From Pteria penguin (Eukaryota; Mollusca; Bivalvia; Pterioida; Pteriidae), in contig CM068593.1 in the NCBI GenBank assembly GCA_035048485.1, forward strand, positions 5,465,151 to 5,529,150: a stretch of DNA of 64,000 nt, read 5' to 3'. Under the pieces are notes generated by a model that saw nothing but the letters and a program-made list of their open reading frames with translations, made no database searches and had not been told where the DNA came from. Of the stretch, positions 1-10,395 are shown one piece after another. Every line of letters begins with the position of its first letter. The stretch's first letter is position 1. A program made the translations under genes and the position numbers.

Positions 1-1639
1 CTATTGCTGCATTCCAGTTCAAATTACATTTACTTCAATTAGATCATTTAAAATTTACAAAATCAATTCATTATAAGCAACTTACTACAATAAAGTTCAA
101 GAGGGAGTTTAGAGTGAGCCTTTCCCCATAGTCAGAAATCCCGCCAAAAATCTGGCTCCAGAGTGCGGGGAGGGGGATTCACTCTAAAGCCAGACTTCCC
201 CTTGGAGCATTTTAGCGTGAGAACACCCCCTCCCCCATCCCCCCATTTAGAATCTGTTACAATCTTATACATGATTTTTATAATATGTATGTCATTGTCT
301 ACATACTTTGCAGTACGAATATACATCCACAGAAGGAGATAATGGTTAGTTTAACGCCTCTGCCCTCCCCTATCAATGGGTTTGAAGGACTATTCTGGTT
401 AACCATTACTCTTTCCATCTGCCTGTTTGGTCTCTTTGTATTTTTATTGGTCTGTCTGTATGGCCTGTGTGCATGTCCATCTACCTATAAGAAATTAGCA
501 TTAAAATATAAAAAGTGTGATAAACAGACAGATTTAGATATCTGATATATCTATCAGGCAGAAAAACATACAAATAGAATTAACTTCTCAAGAAGAAGAA
601 ATAACACAAACACTCTTTGCCACAAATTTTCGGCCTCTTGGCCTTTATCAAGCAATAGTTAGAATAGTACAGTAGATCTACGTAACATCCATCTTGTATA
701 TATATATTAATCGAAGAAAATAACACATACAAAATAAACGATACAAGAGAGAGAGAGAGAGAGTGAGAAGTAATTTCGTATGAGGGATTTTGGCTAAAAT
801 ACTACCAAAGATACCATCTGTATATACATTTACGAATATACAGCGTATCGAGAAACTAGCAGTGACAGATTTCAGACAGGAAAGGGGGAGGGGTTGCATT
901 GGTTTGGAATGACAATGCCCAGAAAACTGTAAGAACGATAATAATCGGCAATACATACAAAGGACAAGTTCGTCAAAGGCATGCATGTATGTATTTCCGA
1001 AAAGTATGAATACAAAGCAGAGTTGAAAGCTGTCAAAGTTTTGAATGAAACTTTATTACAAAAGTTTGTGTTACTTATAAGCTCACATTTAATGAATTTG
1101 AAAGTATGCACACAAGATGCACACGACGAATTTAAAACTGATGTGAGTAAAATAAATCAACAATTTTCCAGAGTTGTCATCCTTGTTGCTTGTTTTCCTT
1201 GTAAAATCATTGAAATTAAAAAAAAAATTTCACAGCAAAATAATATGCAATATTTATTGTCAAACATATAGCTTTGCAACAATATGATACTTTGAAACAG
1301 CTTTTAAAAATAACTATGAGAGCTAATCAGTATAATAAATAGAAATGTTATACTGACTATGAAGCTAGAGTTATCCTGCTTTCAAAATTCATCTTGTAAA
1401 AGTTATCCAAGTTATACCTCTTTTCTCTCAAGTTTTGTTAAGTATTTACATTTAAATTATGTATTTTAAACTTATTATTTATAATAACCCATCTTTAATA
1501 AGTTTCATATGACCTTTTGGTCTGAGAGAAAAGATTGGTATTGCAAACCGTACTTGAATTGAACATACTGTAAATTCAGACCGCTGGCAAAGTAATCGCC
1601 ATCTGGCGGGTGCCCAACAGTAATCATTTAATTTTCTTT
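1..1639. other. no recognisable gene; AT-rich flank
   Basis: Only short unsupported frames are present. There is a GA microsatellite at 744-764. The stretch near 613-655 (cacaaattttcgg, then a cctctt/ggcctttatcaa segment) resembles 3526-3556, so it is probably a dispersed repeat fragment. Confidence 0.6.
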
Positions 1640-1647
1640 GTGTTGAT

Positions 1648-1699
1648 CACAGGGCTTTCAGCTTGTTGTCCCCCTCTCAAATATACCATTATATGGTAT

Positions 1700-1743
<44 letters not shown>

Positions 1744-1762
1744 ACGGTCCGAAAGCCCTGTG
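1648..1762. mobile_element. 115-bp hAT-type MITE with poly-G core
   Basis: The inverted ends are CACAGGGCTTTC (1648-1659) and its perfect complement at 1751-1762. They are flanked by an identical 8-bp direct repeat, GTGTTGAT, at 1640-1647 and 1763-1770. The 8-bp target duplication and CAGGG-type terminus are typical of hAT elements. The interior is an uninterrupted G-run of about 38 bases (1703-1741) preceded by the palindromic TATACCATTATATGGTATA. The real G-run length may be misassembled. Confidence 0.8.
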
Positions 1763-1770
1763 GTGTTGAT

Positions 1771-2630
1771 GGTTTTGCGGCGAATCTGATTGGTTAAAAA
1801 ACTGAGTTCATTTCTGTATCAGTAAAATTTTGAATGCAGATATGTCACAATTGCCGAAGCCAGCCTACTTTCCTCTTGAATGCAAAACCCCGTTCTATTT
1901 ATGGAACAGTGATTCCCGTGTTGTTAATCGATTACATAAAATTGTTTCATTCGAATTCAAAGTACAAAAGAAATCGCACTTCACTTCAGAAACTATTAAA
2001 TATAAAACATAATTTCTTACTCTTATTCGATAAAAAAGTAAAATATAACTAGCTCTATCGATTTTTAGTAGGCTAGAGTACAGTGCTGTTTAGAAATGCA
2101 TGTAGCCAAGTACAAAACAAAAACAGTACTCGTCTGCTCCTAGCCGATCGTTTGACAATGGACGTTGATAACTAATTTCTACGGTATCATACCCGACTAG
2201 GCAAACAGAACGGGCACCAGAGCAGGTGCTGCCTCCGATCCAAGTCGCTGAACCTACTCTTTCCACCTTGTGACACACACGTGTACCAGTCAATATGCAT
2301 TGCATTTCTAATAAATCTAATAGCATTTAAAATATAAATACCTTAGGTAACAGATTATCATCCTCATATGCATGTTTCATTAATTCGTGTTTTTGATAAC
2401 TGTTCGTTCTATTTCACTTCTAATCTTTTCCATGGACAGTAGGATCAAATTTTCGAATTTCGTGTTAGCCGCCATTATTGACTTCAAAATGTTGTTTACC
2501 TTGTCATTGTATTACTACGCGATCAAGTCGCATGTATCAGAGATAAAAAAAAAAGTATTGTAGTGCCATAATAAATTATGTTTATTGGACACTTATTAAA
2601 TTTTTGTTTCCATATATAAGCTAAATAAAA
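1771..2630. other. no recognisable gene
   Basis: The short overlapping frames show no family signature or splice context. I see no repeat beyond homopolymer tracts. Confidence 0.5.
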
Positions 2631-2631
2631 T

Positions 2632-2912
2632 GATAAGAAATGAATCCTATATTTTTTTTGGTTGATTGACGTAAGATGGGACGAATGTCAAAATCGAACG
2701 GGATATCTCTAATTTAATGTAATGTGAGATTTAAGAAACGAATCCTATATTTTTTGGTTGATTGCGGTATCAACCTAAAATATGGACGGAAAACTGCATC
2801 AGAGCGCGAATTAAATTAGAGTCATATTCATTTCATACTTTTTATACTTGTTATTGGATTAGGTAGAGGAAAATCCCGTTCGATTTTGACATTCGCCCCA
2901 TCTGTCGTCAAT
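2632..2912. repeat. direct plus inverted repeat complex
   Basis: A unit around the words gaatcctatatttttt and ggttgattg occurs twice (2632-2675 and 2735-2765). The 40-bp segment at 2667-2707, containing aatgtcaaaatcgaacggga, recurs inverted at 2871-2912 with about 90% identity. A weaker third echo lies near 3043-3065. This looks like a decayed foldback element. Confidence 0.65.
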
Positions 2913-3269
2913 GTTAGAGGGACTTGGATTTTATATATTACGTAGTATTGTAATGTCGCTCTGTTTGTCTCCCAGTAGTTGGAGTTTGTGTCATATGAAC
3001 TTATGTGAATCTTGATACATGACGCTTGAATAAGACAGAGAAAGATCCCTTTTGCTTTGACATTCATCTATTTGGTTGTTACAGAGTTACTGGAGTTTGA
3101 ATGAATACATGTATACGTAATAATAAAACATTGATCAGCACTTTAGAAGTCTCGTAATAACTTGAGTTTCCGTCGCAGGAATATCAAGATTTTTATACAT
3201 GTGTAAACTTTTCGATCACGATATTCAACAGTTTTGTCTTGACATTACAAATAATGTCATTTTTCTTCT

Positions 3270-3370
3270 TTTTTTGTTTTTGTTTCTTTTTGTTTTGATT
3301 TGTTTGGGGTTTTTTTGTTTTGTTTTGTTTTTTTTTGAAAGGGGGGGGGGTTAAATTTAATTGGGAGCGG
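3270..3370. repeat. T/G-rich low-complexity tract
   Basis: Runs of tttttg and ttttgtt are followed by a ten-base G-run. No coding signal is present. Confidence 0.8.
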
Positions 3371-3586
3371 GGGCTGTTTATTATTATTTTTTGTTGTTAC
3401 CAATTAGGGCCTACGCCGTAACTGAATATTGTTCCATCAATTTCACAGTGTTAACATCATTTCGATAGTTCTACATACATACTTTACGATCTGATTTTTG
3501 TGTAAATAAATAAAAGGCATTCTTTCCACAAATTTTCGACCAATTGGTCTTTACTGATCAAAATAATCGATGTTAAATTCTCAGTC

Positions 3587-3641
3587 ATCAGACAGCGCCA
3601 TAACATAATACGTCCCGTCTATTGGACGGGCGTATAAAAAG
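3587..3641 (+). repeat. family-B repeat, 3' terminus only
   Basis: It contains gccataacataatacg followed by the foldback CCCGTC-TATTG-GACGGG and CGTATAAAAA. The same terminus closes the copy at 26440-28112 and, in diverged form, the copy at 30740-31290. Only the end is kept here. Confidence 0.75.
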
Positions 3642-3765
3642 TAGCGTCTTACGTTGTAAAATACGCCCGACGCTCAATTCCATAATGGCAGCTCTCTATT
3701 ATAGCATTAACCAGAGACATATATACATAAACATTATTATTATAAGCATAAACTAAAGGCAGGGA

Positions 3766-3788
3766 CCAGAGACATAGAATGTCTCTGG
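3766..3788. repeat. perfect 10-bp hairpin
   Basis: CCAGAGACAT and ATGTCTCTGG flank a 3-base loop, and the hairpin is bordered by CAGGGAC on one side and CAGGGAC on the other. The CAGAGACAT word recurs in foldbacks at 6142, 21409 and 22130. Confidence 0.6.
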
Positions 3789-4112
3789 CAGGGACGTATA
3801 TAACACAGGACAATGTTACTTGTTCAAAAGAGGACAACTGCTATACATGTACAATTGAACTTCATATATAACACCTCATAACAAACGTGCATATCGAATT
3901 TACCTAAAGTATTTCAAAAATCATAACTAAATAATTTAATTATTTCCAAACTGACCGTATAACGTATATACATACGCAGAGAGTATCTGTCCCTTCGAGT
4001 AATACATAGTCGGGGCCGCACGTAAACACAACTCCAGTTCGATCTAGATCTATATATCGAGTGATTATTTTGAAGTACCTGTAATTAAATTACAAGAAAT
4101 GACTGTAAAAAA

Positions 4113-4204
4113 ATTCTGCCTATCGTTTTATAGACAAAAATCTAGACACAAACCAAATATAATCCGATTTGCGGAGTTTTTGTCTATACATCGATAGACA
4201 GAAT
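4113..4204. repeat. 92-bp foldback element
   Basis: Two 28-bp arms (4113-4140 and 4177-4204) are inverted copies with about three mismatches, around the words ctatcg and tagacaaaaa. A 36-bp spacer separates them. Confidence 0.7.
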
Positions 4205-4924
4205 ATTGTTTTTACTAATTTCTCAAAAACGTGGCGCACCAATTTTCATAAATACGCCCCATTTACACTTCTAACGTGGGATCAATTGCGAAAAAAGTCG
4301 AATTTCAGATGTCATATTCATACTTAAAATACACACCAAGTTTCACTCCAATACCACTTAGCAATGCCGAAAAATTCTGGGATACTATTTTAAATCAAAG
4401 GGCGATAACTCTAATTATAAAAAAATGAAAATTGAAATTTCATTGTAAAAACTCACATTCAACATACACATTAAGTTTCAATTCAACATCTCATTCAGTA
4501 TTCAGATTTTGATGAAAGACAGCGACACATATATCTAGATATGTACGTCCCTGTCACAGACTAGAATCTCTTTTAAGGTGGGGTGGATATCCAAAATAAA
4601 CGTCGTACTTCATATTAAGGACCTCATATTTAATATATACATTAAATTTCATCCCAATATCTCACAGCAATTGTCAGAATTCTGATTTCCATCCAAAGGT
4701 AATAATTTTTGTATAATTGAGTCCATTAAAATGAAAGGACTTGAAAGTCCTCAAGGTCGGAATTGCATGGTCAAGTACATCAAAGGTATTAAAGTCGTGA
4801 TCCACCAAGAGATCACACACCAAGCGTGTAGTGTTTAGGATCAGTATTGACAAAAACACGGTCTGCGCACAGGTGCTCGTTTTCATATAAACAACGGCTC
4901 CGCCCCTGAACACCCCTGTACGTC

Positions 4925-4988
4925 TCCGTCTCGTACTATATAGTTGTCTCATTCTCTCCGTCTCGTACTATATAGTTGTCTCATTCTC
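4925..4988. repeat. 32-bp unit in perfect tandem duplication
   Basis: A unit starting tccgtctcgtactatatagt and ending attctc occurs twice without mismatch. The flanks (4205-4924 and 4989-5711) hold no recognisable gene. Confidence 0.75.
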
Positions 4989-5711
4989 TCATCACTTTTG
5001 ATCTTGACAGTTGTGTGAAATTAGCAATCTGGACAGTCTCCCGCTGTACATGTACATTTGGGGAAAACCACGTTTACACATGGAGATCTATAAATAACTG
5101 GCTATTTTTAGTAGCATTACACATCAACAACTATCAAGACGTATGTTTATCGTTGTGTAAAGAAGATTGTAGAGTACTTTGAATTCCACTGCTATAAAAA
5201 GAAGGGATATTCTCAAGTTTTATTAATTATAATACAAAGGATACTAGTACGGACTAGTAGTGTACCTCTTAAATTACGGCACAGCTACACAATAATGTCA
5301 ATCGTACTTTTTCGGGACTTTCCGTCGAGTATTCGGAAAGACTGCAGGTCCTCCAGCGCATGAATATAACTCGTCTAAATCGATGGAATAACGGCACATC
5401 TATTTTCTCATCTGATCAAACTTATCTTGTATTGACTCGTACAATATGAATTATAAGTACTAAAGGTAAATCTAATCACGCTTTTTCTAAATATCGACGC
5501 ACTATTTATACACGAGGAGGTATTTTCTGCGTTCCACGCGTTCTTCACAACATATTGTAACGACTACGCTACGCAATTCCGACCAAAAAACCAAACAAAC
5601 AAAAATTGGGCACTATTGAACGGCACATAATACGCCCACACTTTGTTATTGTAGGTGTCATACAACTAGAACTAAATGTCGCATCTAATTGTGGTAGAAT
5701 AGTTCAGTATT

Positions 5712-5975
5712 CTTCTTCAGTTTTTGTAGGTTAATTGATCTCTGTGCATGATGGACTTCTTCAGTTTTTGTAGGTTAATTGATCTATGTGCATGATGGAC
5801 TTCTTCAGTTTTTGTAGGTTAATTGATCTATGTGCATGATGGACTTCTTCAATTTTTGTAGGTTAATTCATCTCTGTGCATGATGGACTTCTTCAGTTTT
5901 TGTAGGTTAATTCATCTCTGTGCATGATTGACTTCTTCAGTTTTTGTAGGTTAATTGATCTATGTGCATGATGGA
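5712..5975. repeat. 44-bp tandem array, six copies
   Basis: Units starting cttcttcagtttttgtaggt begin at 5712, 5756, 5800, 5844, 5888 and 5932. Only one to three substitutions separate the copies. Confidence 0.9.
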
Positions 5976-6141
5976 CTATCATCTTTGACAACAATCATTT
6001 CATAGAGGGGGCATAAAATAAAATCGGGATTCAAATAACCTCATACTAAACATATACATCAAGTTTCATTTGAATATCTCAAAGCATGACTGGAAACTTG
6101 GGGGATAAACCAGACGAATAGACTGCCCCAGCTTAAAACAG

Positions 6142-6189
6142 GTGTATCAAAACAGAGACATAGATAACTTGAAAGTAGTCCATGTCTCT
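6142..6189. repeat. short foldback with CAGAGACAT ends
   Basis: CAGAGACAT and ATGTCTCTG pair across a 30-bp centre that contains acttgaaagtagtc. A related foldback lies at 21285-21322 (gacatagactactttcaa), so this is a small dispersed palindromic family. Confidence 0.5.
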
Positions 6190-6326
6190 GCTCAAAACAA
6201 AGCATGTTCTGTGCAGTAGAGCGAAGTTTTCCAATATTTCCCTTGCAAAAGAACTAACACACCATTCAGACCACTCTGCTTATGCCAAATACTGCCCATT
6301 ACTAAATTACAAACTCAGTAATATTT

Positions 6327-6776
6327 TTGTGTTTTATAGCATCAAAGGCAAGAATAGTTTTGTTTCGTAACGTTATTTTATCATGTAATAAAATAGTAAA
6401 ACGTCTCCTAAATAGACAATATGATATTGAGATCATCAAAAAGACTATAGGTCTTGTATTTGGCCCCTCTACAGCCTTATGCAGACTTTTACTTGAACGT
6501 TGCACGCTGACTAACAGGGCGGTGGGGACTATATGACGGGCCTTGTCCAAACCTCTTTCAGAGGAGACATGGTCCTGAACCTCGTCCCCTCTGACTGTTA
6601 GTCGGGACTCCTACAGATCTAGGGTCTTAGCTCGCTTTCAGACTGGCAGAGCACGGTTTGTCATGTTGATGTCGCATATTTTTTTTATACCATTATGTGT
6701 TTTACAATACCTTACGTGTTTATATTTTTATGACCTCTCAATATGCGATACCTGTTGACCCTTGTTCTTTACATGG
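6327..6776 (+). pseudogene. degenerate open frame, probable repeat-borne ORF
   Basis: One frame runs about 150 codons with two internal TGA codons (one preceding RALSKP, one preceding TSSPLTVSRDSY). It includes IGLVFGPSTALCRLLLERC and SRVLARFQTGRARFVMLMSH. I do not recognise the protein. Two TGA stops in an otherwise long frame suggest CGA-to-TGA decay of a mobile-element ORF. It has no clear ends, splice sites or partner. Confidence 0.3.
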
Positions 6777-7082
6777 AGGATTATTTATAGATTTTTAAAT
6801 GTACGTCTTTTGATTGTTCTGCTGTTACGGTGAGTGGGAAGGTGGGCCCGTAAACCGGTTAACCACACCATTTGTTTGGCTTTTGTCAAATTGAATGACC
6901 GTCCTGGGTCGGTATCGTAATTGCACTACGGTCAAATATTTTTGTAATGTGTTAGGTGTTCTATTATATTATTTATGTTCATGTGTTGTATAGCTCCATG
7001 GTGGCTTCTGCCGCATAACTGAGCCGGTAACTCCTCTTTTTTCTTCTCTAATTGATTAGAATGGCATTTTCTATTGAAAACG

Positions 7083-7155
7083 AGGGGCAGGCTTGATGTA
7101 GTGGTTAAATGCTTGGCTTGCGACGCCGACGATCCAGATTTGATTCGCGATATAA
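7083..7155 (+). repeat. SINE-1 fragment (tRNA head, internal deletion)
   Basis: It starts ggggcaggcttgatgtagtg and carries a decayed B box (ccagatttgattc). It then jumps to cgatataactgaa, the body of the SINE seen complete at 49058-49232 and 62665-62843. A family-A repeat begins directly after it. Confidence 0.7.
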
Positions 7156-7158
7156 CTG

Positions 7159-8625
7159 AACAAGAGGCAGAGGTGGGCCTATATCGCTCACCTGAGTACC
7201 TAGATGATCAGTCATGCTGGAAGGAAGAATTCATTTATTTTTGCATTACTGTGACTAAGTCAACACAAATGTTGAAAATATGTCAAATTTTATTTCAGAC
7301 CAGAATAAAAAACACTTTTTTGCACATCCATTCAGGTGATTTTGATATTAAGCATTTGCTTTGTCTCTGCAAGATGTGATTCAGGGCAACATGTTAGTCA
7401 TTTTCTTTAGATGGAGCATTTTGTTGACCGATTTCAAGCCTGGGTCATGAACAACAGTTGTTTCAAATATTGGCCTGATCTAACTTAAAATTGCTTAATT
7501 TCATATGTTGAGTGTTGAGAAACATCTAAAAACTTATTAGATGTGTAAAGAAATAAAAAAAAAAATTGACCACAGCTGGATTTGAACTGATACTCTCCAT
7601 ATTTTAATTACCAAGTGGTATATGTACCAATGTGAGACCTACTTTTTAGACATGGTGGCATTATCTGTTAACCAATTTCGATGAAATTTACAAAATTGCT
7701 AGAGGACCTATAGTACTTCATGTATTCAATGTTTCATTAAAATCTTTCATGTGGTATAACAGCAGAAGTGAAAAATGTGAAGAATTCTTCCTATACACCC
7801 TCATTTGGAAGTCTTAAAAAATTCAAAGAAAATAAAAAAATTGAGATATTGACAAAATTCTTTCAAAGTAACATTCCTTACCATAACTATGATCACAATA
7901 GTCCATAAGTAACCATCATTATCAATTAACTAGGAAATATTACACTTTTCCAAGTCCACACAAATGTCGAAAAAAAATTCTAAACTTTGATTTTGGAAGG
8001 GAACCAAAATGACAATATGTCTTAAGTCATCCCTCTAGATCATTTCTATGCATTCTGTTTGTCTCTGTATACAGCCCGTATGAAGGAGAATATTGTAAAA
8101 GGAGGGTACTCATTTGTGACCTACTTTTGACTATGGTGGTGCCACCTGTAAAGAAGTCTGGACGAAAACAACAGAATTTGAAGAGGATCATAAGTGATTT
8201 ATTTGTACCGAAATTTATTAAAATCCTTTTGACAGTTTTGCAGAAAAAGTTGAAAATGTGAGAAATTGCCAACCCCCCCCCCCCCCCTTTTTTTAGAAGT
8301 CTTAAAAAATTCATAAAAAATCCAAAAATTGAGATATTGATGAAATTCTTTCACAATAATAAGGTATTCCTTACCACAATTATGATCAAAATAGTCATTA
8401 AGAAATCATCAATATCAATTAACTGAAAAACATGACACTTTTCTGCATTGAAATTACTAAATCCAGAAACACGTCAAAAAAGCGCAAAAATTTTATTTGA
8501 CAGATCGTAACCCCGAACACAATTTTTGATAACCCATCTTTATAGATTGTTGAAATGCAATTAGTTTCCCCATTTATGTACTAGTTCTGGAGGAGAAGAT
8601 GTTTGAAGAGGGGTATAAGATTATT
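7159..8625 (+). repeat. family-A dispersed repeat, 3' truncated
   Basis: It begins aacaagaggcagaggtgggc and then gctcacctgagtacc. It is collinear with 17092-20190, with one body unit where that copy has two, and stops near gaagaggggtata without the 3' foldback. A C-run lies at 8272-8287. The short frames within it are not genes. Confidence 0.8.
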
Positions 8626-9407
8626 ATAACGTGTTAAAATTAAATAAGTTATCATTCTATTAACATACAAGATAGGGGGCAAGAAGTCATTACAAACAAA
8701 ACATCCGACTGTCATCTTTGACAACAATTACTGAACTCTTTCTCCTGTTACAAGACCTCATTTTTATCCTCTTTTGTCTATTACCATAAAGGAAGTTTTG
8801 CAGAAATTTTATTGCAAAAACAAGAAAACCTAAAGGGCGTTACAAGTTAAATAATAACATTCTAAGGGTACTGCTTACACAACTTAAATTGGTCAAAAAA
8901 TAAGTTGAGACACAACTAGATCTCAACCTGTACTTACCAAAACAACGCCACACACCAACTTTCTTTCAATTATCTAGCTGTACTAGTGAAAAAAGCCAGG
9001 AACTGAAATGACAAGGACACCTGCCCTAGGACATCACTGGACAGTGCACTGAAACCTTGTCATTATCCTTCTTTTATTGGATGTCTTTATTACTGCAACT
9101 TAAGAAGTAAATGAATTTTAAATATGTGCTTGTTCAGCATTGCCCACTTTTGAATAAATTAGATTCTATTAAATAGAAAAATGTAAATTTAATATAAAGA
9201 TATTCTAACCATTGTTACTGAGTACATATAAGTATTTCCCACCTTTTAAATACAATTTCCGTAAAAAAAAGGAGTGATTCATTTGTGAAAAATCCCTCAG
9301 ATTTCGTTACTGAATTTAGATATCTATGGCACTAAGAATTCAAAAACACAATTATTCTGTAAATTGAGTGTTGCAATTCTCGATATTTATTTTATACAAT
9401 ATATAGA
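8626..9407. other. no recognisable gene
   Basis: AT-rich sequence between two family-A copies. I see no coding, RNA or repeat signal that I can support. Confidence 0.5.
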
Positions 9408-9797
9408 AACAAGAGGCCTAAGTAGGCCTATATTGCTCACCTGAGTACCTAGATTATCAGATATGCAGGAAGAAAGAATTCATTTATTTTTGCATTACTG
9501 TAGTCAACACAAATGTTGAAAATATGTCAAATTTTATTTCAGACCAGAATAAAAAACAAGAACAGTTTTTTGCACATCCATTCAGGTGAATTTGATATTA
9601 AGCATTTGCTTTGTCTCTGCAAGATGTGATTCAGGGCAACAAGTTTGTCATTTTCTTTAGGTGGGGCCTTTTGTTGACTGATTTCAAGTTTGGGTCATGA
9701 ACAACAATTGTTTCAAATATTGTCCAGATCCAACTTAAAACGGACAACGATTGATCACAATAGCTCACTTGAGCCTTCGACTCAGGTGAGCTAAAAA
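9408..9797 (+). mobile_element. family-A dispersed repeat, short copy with both ends
   Basis: This 390-bp copy keeps both termini. The 5' end is aacaagaggcctaagtaggc with hairpin GGCCTAAGTAGGCC, then tgctcacctgag. The 3' end is the foldback ctcacttgagcc/gactcaggtgag followed by ctaaaaa. GCTCACCTGAG at the 5' side is the inverse of CTCAGGTGAGC at the 3' end. Nearly all of the long body is deleted. It is a useful size reference for the family. Confidence 0.85.
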
Positions 9798-10395
9798 CAC
9801 CAATAGGGAAAACTAATATTGAAAGGAATGATAATTTCTTAAGTATTCATTGAACTTAATATACTTATACATGTATCAAGAATTTGCAACTACATATAGA
9901 AAGAGAAATCCTTATTCATATATCAACGGACCCATTTAGTGAATTCTACTTAATAATATTTATTTCCATGGGATTGAAATTTGTCTGAATTGGTATTTTC
10001 TAATTATTTGCCTAAATCTTATAAAGAACTGTACTTAAATCTTGGCATTTGTGACAGTACCAAATACTGCATCAGGGCTTTATCAACAAGATCACAAACT
10101 TTAATATATGAAATGACATGAAATTTTGATGTCCACATGGTTTGTAATTTCAGGAAAAAATGTTTTCAAAGATTTCTTTACACAAAGCTTTGAAGGTTCC
10201 TCAGAGGAGACCAAATACTATAGCAAGTCTAACCATAAATATCCTAAGGATCATTACACCAATTACAAAGACATAGTGTTATTAAATTTAAAATAAATGG
10301 TCTTAAATCATATTTTTCTGAAGAGCAAAACACTCAATATAACATATCAGAAAAGTCCTGTACCACAATCAAGTAATGTAAAACTTATCAATGTA
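9798..10395. other. no recognisable gene
   Basis: AT-rich sequence leading into the 55-bp minisatellite. No motif is supported. Confidence 0.5.
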
